From the NCBI GenBank assembly GCA_947503785.1, contig CANNFB010000003.1:186001-250000 (forward strand): a DNA stretch of 64,000 nt. The letters are read 5' to 3'. Made by a program: the position numbers and the translations under genes. Position 1 is the stretch's first letter. Every line of letters starts with the position of its first letter. Source of the DNA: an uncultured Campylobacterales bacterium (lineage in GTDB: Bacteria; Campylobacterota; Campylobacteria; Campylobacterales; Arcobacteraceae). Of the stretch, positions 9,063-18,439 are shown piece after piece. Below the pieces are notes generated by a model. It did no database searches. It had not been told where the DNA came from and was given only the letters and a program-made list of their open reading frames with translations.

Positions 9063-10352
9063 TTATATATTTGTTTTTTTAAGATGTATATAAAGCCAAG
9101 TAACTCCTAATAGTGCACTAATTACTGATGCAATTATAACTGATAATTTAGCAAGATCAACTAATTCATTACTTGAAAAAGCAACACTTCCTATAAAAAT
9201 AGACATAGTAAAACCAATCCCTCCAAGTAAAGAAACTCCAAATATATCTACCCATCTTAAACTTTCAGGCTTATTTGCAATCTTAAAATAATTTGCTAAA
9301 TAAACAGCCATAAAAATTCCCAAAGGTTTTCCTAGAGTTAAACCTAATATAATTCCTAAACTAACAGGATGAAGCAAGGACATAGAAACGTTTGATAAAG
9401 CAACACCTGCATTAAAAAAAGCAAATATAGGTAAAACAATAAACGTCGTAATTGGAATGATATTATGTTCTAGCCTAATCAATGGCGATTGAACTGCATC
9501 ATAAGTATTTCCAATTACATCTAAAATACCTATTTGTTTACTTGATAAACCTTTTTCATTTTTTGATTCTTCAATTTTTTCAAAGTAGTTTAAACGAATT
9601 TTCATTCTTCTAATAAAATCTTTTGTTTTAATAGAAGAAGTAATAGGAATAGTTAAAGCAATTATTATTCCAGATATTGAAGTATGCACTCCAGATAAAT
9701 GGAAGAAATTCCAAAGTAAAAATCCTAAAACCATATAAGGTAATAAAGCCTTTATTCCTTGACGATTTAATAAAACTAATAATATTGTAGTAATTAGAGC
9801 CAAAATAATTCCTGTCATATTTATAGAACTTGTATAAAAGAAAGAAATTACTAAAACAGCTCCAATATCATCAGCAACTGCTAAAGTTACTAAAAATAGT
9901 TTCAATGAAATATGAATTCTATTTCCAAATAATAAAAGTATTGCCAAAGCAAAGGCAATATCTGTAGCCATAGGAATCCCAAATCCTAATATTGTGTCAT
10001 TAGGATTAAAAGAAATATAAATTAATGAAGGTATAATCATACCTCCAAAAGCACCTATTATTGGGAAGGATGCTAAACGCATAGATGACAATTCACCTAT
10101 TAAAACACCCCTTTTTATCTCTAAACCTGCAAGTAAAAAGAAGATTGTCATAAGTCCATCATTTACCCATGTTTTCGCATCCATATTAAGTATATGTTCT
10201 GAAAAGCCTGTTATAAATGGTGTATTTAATAGTTCAAAATAATACTTTGCATAAGAAGAATTTGCAAGATACATTGCTGTAATTGCTGACAAGAAAAGAA
10301 TTATTCCTCCAAAAGATTTTGCAGAAATAAGCTTTCTTATTGTTATAAACAT
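9063..10352 (-). CDS. nhaA: Na+/H+ antiporter NhaA
   Basis: An inner-membrane Na+/H+ antiporter that exports sodium against protons at alkaline pH, with about 12 membrane helices. Diagnostic segments are SFGGIILFLSAITAMYLAN at the N-terminus, the ion-binding pair of Asp residues in ATDIAFALAILLLFG and TLAVADDIGAVLVI, and GIGFTMSIFIG near the C-terminus. The frame opens further upstream (ATG at 10430, GTG at 10382) inside the preceding zntB/corA gene. I chose the ATG at 10352 because the sequence from there aligns best with the usual NhaA start and AGAAGAAG lies just before it. This gives 429 residues, the usual size. Confidence 0.93.
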   Translation of the reverse strand: MFITIRKLISAKSFGGIILFLSAITAMYLANSSYAKYYFELLNTPFITGFSEHILNMDAKTWVNDGLMTIFFLLAGLEIKRGVLIGELSSMRLASFPIIGAFGGMIIPSLIYISFNPNDTILGFGIPMATDIAFALAILLLFGNRIHISLKLFLVTLAVADDIGAVLVISFFYTSSINMTGIILALITTILLVLLNRQGIKALLPYMVLGFLLWNFFHLSGVHTSISGIIIALTIPITSSIKTKDFIRRMKIRLNYFEKIEESKNEKGLSSKQIGILDVIGNTYDAVQSPLIRLEHNIIPITTFIVLPIFAFFNAGVALSNVSMSLLHPVSLGIILGLTLGKPLGIFMAVYLANYFKIANKPESLRWVDIFGVSLLGGIGFTMSIFIGSVAFSSNELVDLAKLSVIIASVISALLGVTWLYIHLKKTNI

Positions 10353-10383
10353 TCTTCTTCTATTAAATGATAATCTATTCACT

Positions 10384-11337
10384 TTAAATCCATTTTTTCT
10401 TTTTAAAAATATATAGTTGAACACTAACAATTACTATTAAAAATACTGAGAAAATCAAAAAAGCATCTTTATTCTCAGCACCTGGCATTCCACCTATATT
10501 GATACCTAATAAACCAGTTAAAAAGCCAATTGGTAAAAATATTGCAGAAATTACAGATAAAACATACATACGTAAGTTCATTTGTTCGTTTAACTTATTT
10601 GATAATTCTTCTTGTGTTAAAGTCACTCTATCTTTTATTGAATCTAGCTCTTCTATATATCTAATTACTTGATCGTTAATCTCTCTTAATTGATTTTTTT
10701 TATAATCATCTAGCCAAGAAATTTTTTCATGATAAAGTCTTGATATCGCATCTTTTTGAGGAGAAAGATATCTTCTTAAAGAAATTGTTTCTTTTCTAAT
10801 AGTTGATATTTCTGTTCTTTTTTCAAAGTTACTTGAATCAAGCATTGCTTCTTCTAAATCAGAACTTCTCTCTTCCATCTGTGATATAGTATTTTCCATT
10901 CTAGAAGTTAAATTATCTGTTAGAGTTACTATAAACTCTGAAGAGTTTTTAGGTCCTTTATTTACTTTAAAACTCTCAACTATATCTTTAACTGATAACA
11001 AGTTTCTTTTCTTTGTACTGATTATAATATTCTCATTTATAAATAATCTTATAGAAATCATATCTTCAGCATCTGAATTAGGATGTAAATTTACACCTCT
11101 TAAAGCTAGCAAAATTGAGTCTTCCAAAATAATAGTTCTAGGTCTTGTTTCTTCTGTTAAAAGGGCTTCAATTGCTAAGGGATCAATATTACTTTTACTA
11201 GTTAACCATTGAATTGTATCACTTTTAGAATAATCAAGATGTAACCATAATAGTCCCATTTCTTCCGTGTACTCATCAATGTTAATCTCTTTAGCTCCGC
11301 CTTCTTTATCTAGGATAAGGGCATGTTCATATTCCAT
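10384..11337 (-). CDS. zntB: CorA-superfamily metal transporter, ZntB-like
   Basis: A 317-residue homopentameric inner-membrane metal transporter. A large N-terminal cytosolic domain (about 1-255) with a long helix precedes two C-terminal membrane helices (about 258-280 and 290-310). Between them is the GxN signature in its ZntB form, GLLGINIGGMPGAEN, rather than CorA's YGMNF. In the known family, ZntB members move Zn2+ coupled to protons. The ion is inferred from the motif only. It lies 31 bp upstream of nhaA in the same direction, so the two may be co-expressed. Confidence 0.85.
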   Translation of the reverse strand: MEYEHALILDKEGGAKEINIDEYTEEMGLLWLHLDYSKSDTIQWLTSKSNIDPLAIEALLTEETRPRTIILEDSILLALRGVNLHPNSDAEDMISIRLFINENIIISTKKRNLLSVKDIVESFKVNKGPKNSSEFIVTLTDNLTSRMENTISQMEERSSDLEEAMLDSSNFEKRTEISTIRKETISLRRYLSPQKDAISRLYHEKISWLDDYKKNQLREINDQVIRYIEELDSIKDRVTLTQEELSNKLNEQMNLRMYVLSVISAIFLPIGFLTGLLGINIGGMPGAENKDAFLIFSVFLIVIVSVQLYIFKKKKWI

Positions 11338-11409
11338 TTAAAATCCTTATAATATTATTTCGAATTGTATCATATAAAATACAATTTTGATTATTTTTTT
11401 ATAAGAATT

Positions 11410-12294
11410 TTATGCACTTAATTCTATTGCTTTATCAACACAAGATTTGAAAGAAGTATCATCAGCAATTACAGGTTTAATATTTTTAGGAAAATATTGT
11501 GCAGTTGTTTTTCCAATAGATATAGCCGTATATGATTCATCCCATGAAAAAACTTTTAAAAAGTATTCAATTGTTGAAGGTGATGTAAAAATTATCTTAG
11601 AGTTCTTTGGAATCTCTACGCTTTTAGAGGCTTCATTAAAACAGTTTTCATAAATAACTTCATCTTTAATTTGAATATTCCCATCACTTAAAATTTCAAT
11701 TAAATCAGAAACAATTTCTTTACCACGTAAATACAATACTCTTTTATTTTTTAATAAATCTAAAAGCTCATAAGCAAATTCATTTCCATGTTTTGTTTTA
11801 CTAATAAATCCTAATTTTCCATTTAAGTCTTTTACTAGTTTTGCAGTTTGCTCTGAAATAACATAAGAAGGAATAACTCTCCACGCTTTACTAATAGAAT
11901 CAATTGCATTAATTCCATTTTTTGAAGTAAAAATAATAGCATCGTATTTGTTAAAATCTATTTCTTTATTTATATATTTGATTTTAAATAAAGGAATATT
12001 TTTAGCACCTTCAATTTTATAATCATTTAATAAATATATATTTTTACTCTTTGAGTTATCTATAATTTGTGATAAATATTTTTTAATATTGAATTTTGTC
12101 TTTTCAAAACTAATAGTTTTGTTTTTTAAAACCTCAAAAGGAATGTTTACTTTTGATAAATGATATGTAATTTTTAGAAATTCTCTTTCTACGAAATTAT
12201 TCGAATATTTTTTATCTTTAATTAGAATTTTTTTCTTTTCGTCATACTCATAATATATTAAATCAAGTGAATTAATAATTTTTTTAATATCCAT
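11410..12294 (-). CDS. hemD: Uroporphyrinogen-III synthase with an 85-residue N-terminal extension
   Basis: HemD cyclizes hydroxymethylbilane to uroporphyrinogen III in heme and tetrapyrrole synthesis. The HemD domain starts near residue 86 and shows family-like segments: YDAIIFTSKNGINAID, IPSYVISEQTA, KNKRVLYLRG and SKIIFTSPSTIEYFL. Single-domain HemD proteins are usually about 210-250 residues; this one is 294. Residues 1-85 are a lysine-rich, mostly helical region that I do not recognise, joined without an internal Met at the domain border, so it is a genuine in-frame extension. The gene is divergent from the one at 12383. Confidence 0.8.
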   Translation of the reverse strand: MDIKKIINSLDLIYYEYDEKKKILIKDKKYSNNFVEREFLKITYHLSKVNIPFEVLKNKTISFEKTKFNIKKYLSQIIDNSKSKNIYLLNDYKIEGAKNIPLFKIKYINKEIDFNKYDAIIFTSKNGINAIDSISKAWRVIPSYVISEQTAKLVKDLNGKLGFISKTKHGNEFAYELLDLLKNKRVLYLRGKEIVSDLIEILSDGNIQIKDEVIYENCFNEASKSVEIPKNSKIIFTSPSTIEYFLKVFSWDESYTAISIGKTTAQYFPKNIKPVIADDTSFKSCVDKAIELSA

Positions 12295-12382
12295 AACTAC
12301 TTCCTTTATTAAGTTTTATTATAACAGTTTTGTCTATAAAGTTTGTTTTAGGTATTTTAGAAAGAAAACTAGGATTTCTCTT

Positions 12383-12865
12383 TTGAATTTTAAAATCATA
12401 AATTTTATTCTCTCTTTCTTTGCTTACTTAATAACTACACCTTTTTTTATAATTTGGCTGCTTTTTTGTGCAGTTTTAGCGCTCTTTGCTTTGCTACTGC
12501 CTAAAAAAGATATTTTAATAGATTTAAACAAAGTTAAACAAAAAGAGACTATTTGTAAAGTTTTAAATAAAAAAGGTTTGATAAGTGATAAAGAGTATAG
12601 TTTTGAAACAAACGAAGTCGCTGTTTTATATGATGAGACTACTTTTCGTGGATATTTATTTATCTTAAAACCTATTATTATTTCACTTAAATATACAAAT
12701 TTTTTAGATGGTTTTATATCATATTTAGCCTATGAATGGATGGAGGTTCATTCTTTTAAAAAAGAACATAATTGTGAAGCAAAAACTCTCTTTGGGCTAC
12801 TTTCTAAAATCTCTGTTACAATTGCAAAACTAGTAGGAACTTTTTTGTATCGTGTTTTAAAATAA
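12383..12865 (+). CDS. Small membrane protein of unknown function
   Basis: A 160-residue protein starting with TTG at 12383, supported by AGGA at 12371-12374 with 8-bp spacing. One long or two short N-terminal membrane helices (about residues 5-40) are followed by a basic cytosolic domain. This contains a central stretch (about 85-125) with aromatic residues and a positively charged, weakly amphipathic C-terminus. I do not recognise the family. It stands alone between hemD (divergent) and the ABC permease gene (convergent) and is followed by a clear hairpin at 12864. The function is unknown. Confidence 0.6.
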   Translation: MNFKIINFILSFFAYLITTPFFIIWLLFCAVLALFALLLPKKDILIDLNKVKQKETICKVLNKKGLISDKEYSFETNEVAVLYDETTFRGYLFILKPIIISLKYTNFLDGFISYLAYEWMEVHSFKKEHNCEAKTLFGLLSKISVTIAKLVGTFLYRVLK

Positions 12866-12912
12866 AGAAAGAAGTTTAGTTAATTTACTAAAACAGAACT
12901 TCTTTCTTTTTT
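12864..12912. terminator. Bidirectional intrinsic terminator
   Basis: A perfect 13-bp stem (AAAGAAAGAAGTT, 12864-12876; complement 12897-12909) with a 20-nt loop is followed by a T run on the plus strand and preceded by an A run. It lies between convergent genes ending at 12865 and 12922, so it can serve both. Confidence 0.75.
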
Positions 12913-12921
12913 AACTAAAGT

Positions 12922-15426
12922 CTATTCACCAAAAAGAACATTCTCTTTTTGGTGAATCATTTTTGAAGTAAAAAAACTTACAATCAGAATCGTTAAAATT
13001 GGTATAAAGAAAAAATATACCAAAAGAACATCGGGTCTAAAATCCCAGTATGAATCAAAAAGAATATTACTTATAACATAAGAACCAATGCTTCCTAAAA
13101 TGATTCCAAAGGTACTTGCTGCAAAAGAGATTAAGCCAAACTCTATTAAAAAAGAGTTTCTAATAGCTTTGTTTTTTACTCCAATCATTTTTAATCTTAA
13201 GATATTATTCTTTTGTAAATTCATCTGATATTGAATAATAATAAAACTCATTAAAAGTCCAATTACAATAGAATAAATACTCATCTTATCCGTTATATTT
13301 GTAACATTTTCAACTAATTTTGCAAAAGTTTCAAATAAGTTTTTAACATCAATAACTGTTAATGTTGGGAAAAGTTCTGATAATTTGATAAGCATTTGCG
13401 TTGCATCATAATCTCCTCTTGAAATAGTAGCAAGTATAGTTTTTGGAGCATCATTTATTGCACCTTCTTGTAAAATAAAAAAGAAATTAGGTACAAACTC
13501 AGTCCACTTTACAGTTCTTATATTTACTACAACACCTTGAAGTTCTAAACCTAAAACATCAAAAACAAGAGTATCATTTAGTTTTATACCACGTCTGCTT
13601 GCATAGTTTTTTTCAACACTTACTTCTATTAGTTTTGAAAAGTCTTTTGAATCATATTTACCTGTAAACTCTCTACCTTCTACTATCTCTTCACTTTTCT
13701 TTAAAGTGTTTCTATAAGAAAGATTGATAGCTCTATTTTTAAGCTCACTTTGTTCAGCTTTTAGCTCTTTATTTGCATTTGTTTGTGAGTGTTGTGTAAA
13801 GTCCATATCATTTACTTTTACAATACGAGCTCTTATCATTGGTGCAATATTTTCTAGTTTTGCACCCATACTATTTACTTGCTCTTTGATATCTTTAAGC
13901 TGTTCTTCTTTTGCATCAACTACAAAAAATCTAGGTCTATCATCAATACTTTGTGTTAAAGCAGCTGATAGAGATGAACCTATTTGAGGAATAAGACTAA
14001 AGAATGTTGTACATAAAAGTATTGCTGTAAACAGTGTAAGGGATGTTCTTCTTTGTCTAACAATATTTTTTAAAGCTAAAGATATAGATAAACTCTCTAA
14101 ATGACCTACAAAATCAAACTTCTTTAAAATTATAGAACCAAGGGCAAAAAATAAACCAATTATTACAAGCATAGCACTTGCAAAATAAAGACCTACAAAT
14201 TTATTTGGTGTTACAAAATGAGATATCACTAATAAAAGAATAATAAAAGGAATAAATCCTAAAACCACTTTATAAAATGGCCTCTTTGTTCTTTGAAGCA
14301 GTGGCAAAATCAAAGGAAGTCCAATACTTAAACTAAGAAGCAGTAAAACTAAAGCAGACTTTAAAAAGAAAGTAAAATCTAAGCTTAGGTCAAATTTAAA
14401 ATCTATAAGCTTTTCAATTATTGGAGCTAAAAATGAAGCTGATACTGTCATAAGTGAAAACACTAGCACAGATGCAATAAAAACTAATACAAACAGATGT
14501 AAAAGGTATGTAAGACTTAAACTCTTTTTATTCAAGCCTAAATCACTTAAAACTGTAATATCTTTTTGATGCTTTTTTAAAAATCCAGAATACAAATATA
14601 TGAGTCCCACCAATCCTAAGAAGAATGAAATAAGTGAAACCAATGATAAAAAGTTTGTAACAAAGTTTAAAACACGCAATAATCTATCTCTTCCATCATT
14701 TGGAGAAAGTGCTCTTAAATCTTGATCTATACTCTTTTCTAACTTATTTTCAATCTCTTCTAATTTATCGTTTTCAAAATTTTCTTTAAAAAGATAATTT
14801 AGTTTATATCTAGCAGTTGAACCAAACTGTAAAAGTTCTGTTTTATCTAAACCCTGCTTACTTATATAAATTTTTGGCATAAACCCACTAAAGCTTATAG
14901 CTTTTAAACTATCTTCTTCAATAACTTTTTTTATAATAAAATTAGCTTTCCCAATTTTTAGTGAGTCTTGTAACTTTAAATTAAGAAGGTCTAAAACTTC
15001 TTGATAAACCCAAACTTCATTTGAAGAAGGTATTGCCTCACCTTTTGGATAAATAGATTTATCTTTGAAAACTAAGCCACCATAATATGGAAAACCTTCA
15101 TTTAATTTTACAACTTCCATAAGCCTAGCTCTTTTTTCACTAGATATCATACTAATAGTTGAAATACCTTGGGCAAAACTTTTTATTTCAGGTAGTTTAT
15201 TTTTTATATCTGATATTTGCTCTTTATTTATAGGAAATCTAGAGGATACAACAAGGTCAGCACCTAGTAAAATCTTTGCTTTTGTATCAAGTGAACTTTC
15301 CATACTTCCTTTAAAAAATTGTAAGTAAGAAAGAGAAGCAATAGCTAAACAAAAGTTGAATATAAATATTAGAGAGAAAGATTTGGAACGTGCGAGTGCT
15401 TTATAAACTAGTTCTAATACTAACAT
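12922..15426 (-). CDS. ABC transporter permease, YbbP/FtsX family
   Basis: An 834-residue integral membrane protein with the arrangement of the YbbP family: an N-terminal helix, a large periplasmic domain, and two FtsX-like permease blocks. Further membrane segments cluster around residues 255-345, 360-440, 470-490 and 720-830. With the ATPase encoded just upstream it should form a mechanotransmitting or lipid/lipoprotein-handling ABC complex, not a classic importer. The substrate is not known even for well studied relatives. The start overlaps the ATPase gene stop by 7 bp, so the two are translationally coupled. It ends before the terminator at 12864-12912. Confidence 0.85.
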   Translation of the reverse strand: MLVLELVYKALARSKSFSLIFIFNFCLAIASLSYLQFFKGSMESSLDTKAKILLGADLVVSSRFPINKEQISDIKNKLPEIKSFAQGISTISMISSEKRARLMEVVKLNEGFPYYGGLVFKDKSIYPKGEAIPSSNEVWVYQEVLDLLNLKLQDSLKIGKANFIIKKVIEEDSLKAISFSGFMPKIYISKQGLDKTELLQFGSTARYKLNYLFKENFENDKLEEIENKLEKSIDQDLRALSPNDGRDRLLRVLNFVTNFLSLVSLISFFLGLVGLIYLYSGFLKKHQKDITVLSDLGLNKKSLSLTYLLHLFVLVFIASVLVFSLMTVSASFLAPIIEKLIDFKFDLSLDFTFFLKSALVLLLLSLSIGLPLILPLLQRTKRPFYKVVLGFIPFIILLLVISHFVTPNKFVGLYFASAMLVIIGLFFALGSIILKKFDFVGHLESLSISLALKNIVRQRRTSLTLFTAILLCTTFFSLIPQIGSSLSAALTQSIDDRPRFFVVDAKEEQLKDIKEQVNSMGAKLENIAPMIRARIVKVNDMDFTQHSQTNANKELKAEQSELKNRAINLSYRNTLKKSEEIVEGREFTGKYDSKDFSKLIEVSVEKNYASRRGIKLNDTLVFDVLGLELQGVVVNIRTVKWTEFVPNFFFILQEGAINDAPKTILATISRGDYDATQMLIKLSELFPTLTVIDVKNLFETFAKLVENVTNITDKMSIYSIVIGLLMSFIIIQYQMNLQKNNILRLKMIGVKNKAIRNSFLIEFGLISFAASTFGIILGSIGSYVISNILFDSYWDFRPDVLLVYFFFIPILTILIVSFFTSKMIHQKENVLFGE

Positions 15427-16082
15427 TTAGTTAATTTTCCTGCTATTAGTTCATAAGTTTCTTCACATCTAGTTGCAACTTCTTTTGAGTGAGTTACTAA
15501 AACCAAAGTAGTATTATTTTGTTTTATTAACTCAAAAAGTTTATCCATAACAGCAATTCCAGTCTCTTCATCTAAATTTCCACTTGGTTCATCTGCTAAT
15601 ATGATTTTAGGATTATGAATAAGTGCTCGCGCAATTGCAACACGTTGCTTCTCACCTCCACTTAACTGAGATGGTAAATGATCCAATCTATGAGATAGTC
15701 CTACACTTTCTAAAAGCTCAATTGCTTTTTCTTTAGGATTTGCAATATTACAAACTTTTGCTGGAAGCATCACATTTTCTAAAGCATTTAAATAAGAAAC
15801 TAAATGGAAATTTTGAAAAACAAAACCAATATTTGTAGCTCTAAAATCATTTAATTCGCTCTCTTGTAAATCATTATAAGAAACAGAGTTTAAAATAATA
15901 TCGCCCTCATCTACTTTTATTATTCCAGAAATTAGTGAAAGTAGTGTTGATTTACCACTTCCTGATTTTCCCATGATAGCAACTCTTTCTCCCTCTTTTA
16001 AATGAAAATTTAGATTTTCAAATATTTCGATTTTTTGTGAGCCTTGTACATAGGCCTTTTTTAGTGATTTTAATTCTAACAT
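15420..16082 (-). CDS. ABC transporter ATPase, YbbA/LolD type
   Basis: A 220-residue ATP-binding subunit of the MacB/LolD/YbbA group. It has Walker A GKSGSGKST (about 37-45), the signature LSGGEKQRVAIARA (about 140), Walker B IILADEPSGNLDEE and the switch His in LVTHSKEVA. It is partner to the permease gene that overlaps its end by 7 bp. Upstream, its start shares one base with the stop of the esterase gene. In other proteobacteria the same trio (tesA, ybbA, ybbP) is conserved, which supports the assignment over LolD. Confidence 0.92.
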   Translation of the reverse strand: MLELKSLKKAYVQGSQKIEIFENLNFHLKEGERVAIMGKSGSGKSTLLSLISGIIKVDEGDIILNSVSYNDLQESELNDFRATNIGFVFQNFHLVSYLNALENVMLPAKVCNIANPKEKAIELLESVGLSHRLDHLPSQLSGGEKQRVAIARALIHNPKIILADEPSGNLDEETGIAVMDKLFELIKQNNTTLVLVTHSKEVATRCEETYELIAGKLTKC

Positions 16083-16690
16083 TATAATTTTTCCTTTAAA
16101 AATTCAAAAACTTCTTTTGCAATAACTTTATGTCCATCAACATTTGGATGAATTCCATCTCTTTGGTTTAACTCTTTTACTCCTGCAACACCTTGTAATA
16201 AAAAAGGCATAGATTCTAAGTTATATTTAACTTTTACATCTTCATACATCTTTTTAAATTGTTGTGAGTATTGGGGTCCATAATTAGGTGGAATTAACAT
16301 TCCTGCTAATAAAACTTTTGCATTTGATTCTTGTGCGTATTGAATAATCTCTTCTAAGTTCTTTTGACTTGATTCAAGATTTAGACCTCTTAATCCATCA
16401 TTTGCACCAAGCGCAATAAAAACAATATATGGTTTCTTTTTTAAATACCATTTAAGACGTGAAAGTCCATCACTAGTAGTTGAACCACTTACCCCTCCAT
16501 TTATTACTGTGATCTCTTTTTTAAGTTCACTTTTTATTAAAGTCTCCACTAATTTTGGGAATGCCTCATCTTTATTTACTCCTAATCCTTCTGTTAAAGA
16601 ATCACCTAAAAAAAGAATATTATTTGCGTTTGCGCTTAGTATTTGTATGTTTATTAAAAACAGTATTAGTATAATTTTTTTCATGCGCAA
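16082..16690 (-). CDS. tesA: Periplasmic SGNH esterase / TesA-like arylesterase
   Basis: A 202-residue GDSL/SGNH hydrolase with a signal peptide (about 1-22, cut near ANA). Block I is FLGDSLTEG with the nucleophile Ser, the block II Gly region is GGVSGSTT, block III is GANDGLRG with Asn, and block V is DGIHPNVDGH with the Asp/His pair. Relatives hydrolyse acyl thioesters and short-chain esters in the periplasm. It is the first gene of an esterase-ATPase-permease operon with one-base stop/start overlap. A second ATG lies two codons downstream of the first; either could be used. Confidence 0.88.
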   Translation of the reverse strand: MRMKKIILILFLINIQILSANANNILFLGDSLTEGLGVNKDEAFPKLVETLIKSELKKEITVINGGVSGSTTSDGLSRLKWYLKKKPYIVFIALGANDGLRGLNLESSQKNLEEIIQYAQESNAKVLLAGMLIPPNYGPQYSQQFKKMYEDVKVKYNLESMPFLLQGVAGVKELNQRDGIHPNVDGHKVIAKEVFEFLKEKL

Positions 16691-16757
16691 TTCTATCTAA
16701 AATGATAATATTTGTCCACAGTAATTATGTTTAATTAATACCACCATTTTATTCAGT

Positions 16758-16763
16758 TATACT
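16758..16763 (+). promoter_or_regulatory. Candidate -10 element of the YcaO gene
   Basis: TATACT lies 23 bp before the ATG at 16787, in the divergent spacer between tesA and the YcaO gene. No convincing -35 is present, as is common in Campylobacterota. The leader would be under 20 nt. Confidence 0.35.
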
Positions 16764-16786
16764 CGCAAAAAAACATAAAGTTGAAC

Positions 16787-18397
16787 ATGAAAATATTATC
16801 AAAAAATTCTTCATTAGAAGATTCATTAGAAAAAATGACACAAACCTTAAAAAGTGTTGGCTCAGAAGTTACTTTTGCAAAAACAAAACATCCTTTAAAA
16901 AACTGTTTTTCAGTAAATCTAAGCTCAAATGACGCACCTAAACATCTATATTCAAATGGAAAAGGTACTTGTGTAGAAGCAAGCACTGTTAGTGCACTTG
17001 GTGAATATATCGAAAGATTACAAACAAATAATTTCTTTATAGAATTTTACATTCCAAATAGAGAGGCTTATCCTGATGAGAAAGTATTTTCATTTGATGA
17101 AGAGTATTTAGACAAAGATTTAGCTACGTTTTACAATAAAGACAATGCTTTTGAAGCAAAAGATTTTATTGATTATCATAGTAATTACTTTGATAAGATT
17201 GTATCTTTACCTTTTATAAATTTGAGTACAAACAAAAAAGCATATTTACCAGTGAATTTAACACATAATCTTTATGTGAGTAATGGACTTGCAACTGGAA
17301 ATACTCCAAAAGAAGCTCAAGTACAATCTTTAAGTGAGATTTTTGAAAGATATGTAAAAATTGCTATTATTAAAGAAGGATATTCACTTCCTACTTTTCC
17401 TAAAGAAGCTTTAGAAAACTTTACAAAACTAAATGAAGATATAAAGGCCTTAGAAGACTTAGGTTATATTATTGAAGTATTAGATTGTTCTTTTGAAGGT
17501 AAGTTTCCCGTAACTGCAATCTCTTTAATCAATCCAAAAACATCTACATTATTTGTATCATTTGGTGCTCACCCTATTTTAGAAGTTTCATTACAAAGAA
17601 CAATGACTGAACTTATGCAAGGTAGAGATTTAGGTGATTTAGATGGTTTTGAAAAGCCAACTTTTGATAAAGAATTAATCCAAACAAATTCAAATATTGA
17701 ATCTCACTTTATTGACTCAAATGGAAAAATCGGTTTTGAGTTTTTATCTGCTAAAAAAACATTTGAATACACTCCTTGGGTTTATAATGGAGTAAATACT
17801 GATGAAGAGTATGATTATCTAATCAATATTACTAAAGAGATGAAAAAAGATGTTTATATAAGAGAGTATGATTATTTAGGATTCTATTCTTGTCAAATTA
17901 TAGTGCCTAGTATTTCAGAAGTATATCCTTTAGAAGATATGATTTATAACAATACAAATGCCGGTAAGATGATTAGAGATATGGTTTTAAATTTTAAAGA
18001 GCATGATCCCGAAGAAATTTTAAAAGAAATAGAAGCTTTTGATAATAATCTAAATATTGAAAAATATATTGGTGTGATTTTCAAAGAGAACTTTACTATT
18101 TGTGATTTTAAAGCACAATTACATCTAATGCTTGGAAACTACGAAGAAGCGATAGAATACTTTGAAATGTCAAACCAACCTTTAGCTTTTGCTTTAGCAC
18201 AATTAACAAGAATGTATATAGATGAAATTTCTTGGGAAGATTATGAAGCTGCTTTAAATAATGTATTTACAAAAGAAAAAGTAGATTTAGCAACTCAGAT
18301 ATTTAATGGTGATGCTTATTTTACAAATGTAACTTATCATCAGGATTATTTAAATATTCTTGATTTATATGATAGATTGGCGATTAAAAAATCATAA
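16787..18397 (+). CDS. ycaO: YcaO-domain protein
   Basis: A 536-residue protein of the stand-alone YcaO type. In E. coli the homologous protein takes part in beta-methylthiolation of ribosomal protein S12 with RimO; other YcaO enzymes use ATP to activate amide backbones. The central domain (about 60-400) carries family-like segments such as ATGNTPKEAQVQSLSEIFER and FGAHPILEVSLQRTMTELMQ. The C-terminal third has short helical TPR-like repeats (LGNYEEAIEYF). An in-frame TTG at 16781 is an alternative start; neither start has a strong ribosome binding site. No peptide-precursor or cyclodehydratase partner gene is nearby, which argues for the housekeeping role. Confidence 0.85.
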   Translation: MKILSKNSSLEDSLEKMTQTLKSVGSEVTFAKTKHPLKNCFSVNLSSNDAPKHLYSNGKGTCVEASTVSALGEYIERLQTNNFFIEFYIPNREAYPDEKVFSFDEEYLDKDLATFYNKDNAFEAKDFIDYHSNYFDKIVSLPFINLSTNKKAYLPVNLTHNLYVSNGLATGNTPKEAQVQSLSEIFERYVKIAIIKEGYSLPTFPKEALENFTKLNEDIKALEDLGYIIEVLDCSFEGKFPVTAISLINPKTSTLFVSFGAHPILEVSLQRTMTELMQGRDLGDLDGFEKPTFDKELIQTNSNIESHFIDSNGKIGFEFLSAKKTFEYTPWVYNGVNTDEEYDYLINITKEMKKDVYIREYDYLGFYSCQIIVPSISEVYPLEDMIYNNTNAGKMIRDMVLNFKEHDPEEILKEIEAFDNNLNIEKYIGVIFKENFTICDFKAQLHLMLGNYEEAIEYFEMSNQPLAFALAQLTRMYIDEISWEDYEAALNNVFTKEKVDLATQIFNGDAYFTNVTYHQDYLNILDLYDRLAIKKS

Positions 18398-18410
18398 TGA
18401 TTTTTTAATC
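18382..18410. terminator. 29-bp near-perfect palindrome over the YcaO stop codon
   Basis: GATTAAAAAATCAT (18382-18395), one central A, then the exact complement (18397-18410). The TAA stop lies at 18395-18397 inside it. It forms a 14-bp AT-rich hairpin that could end the ycaO transcript, but the low GC makes terminator function uncertain. Confidence 0.4.
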
Positions 18411-18439
18411 CGTTTTACTATAAAACACTTGGAAAAGTA

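Noticed and set aside
10353-10430. Longer NhaA start (ATG 10430 or GTG 10382)
   Set aside because: It would overlap the zntB/corA coding end and add residues absent from the family; the ATG at 10352 matches the usual N-terminus.
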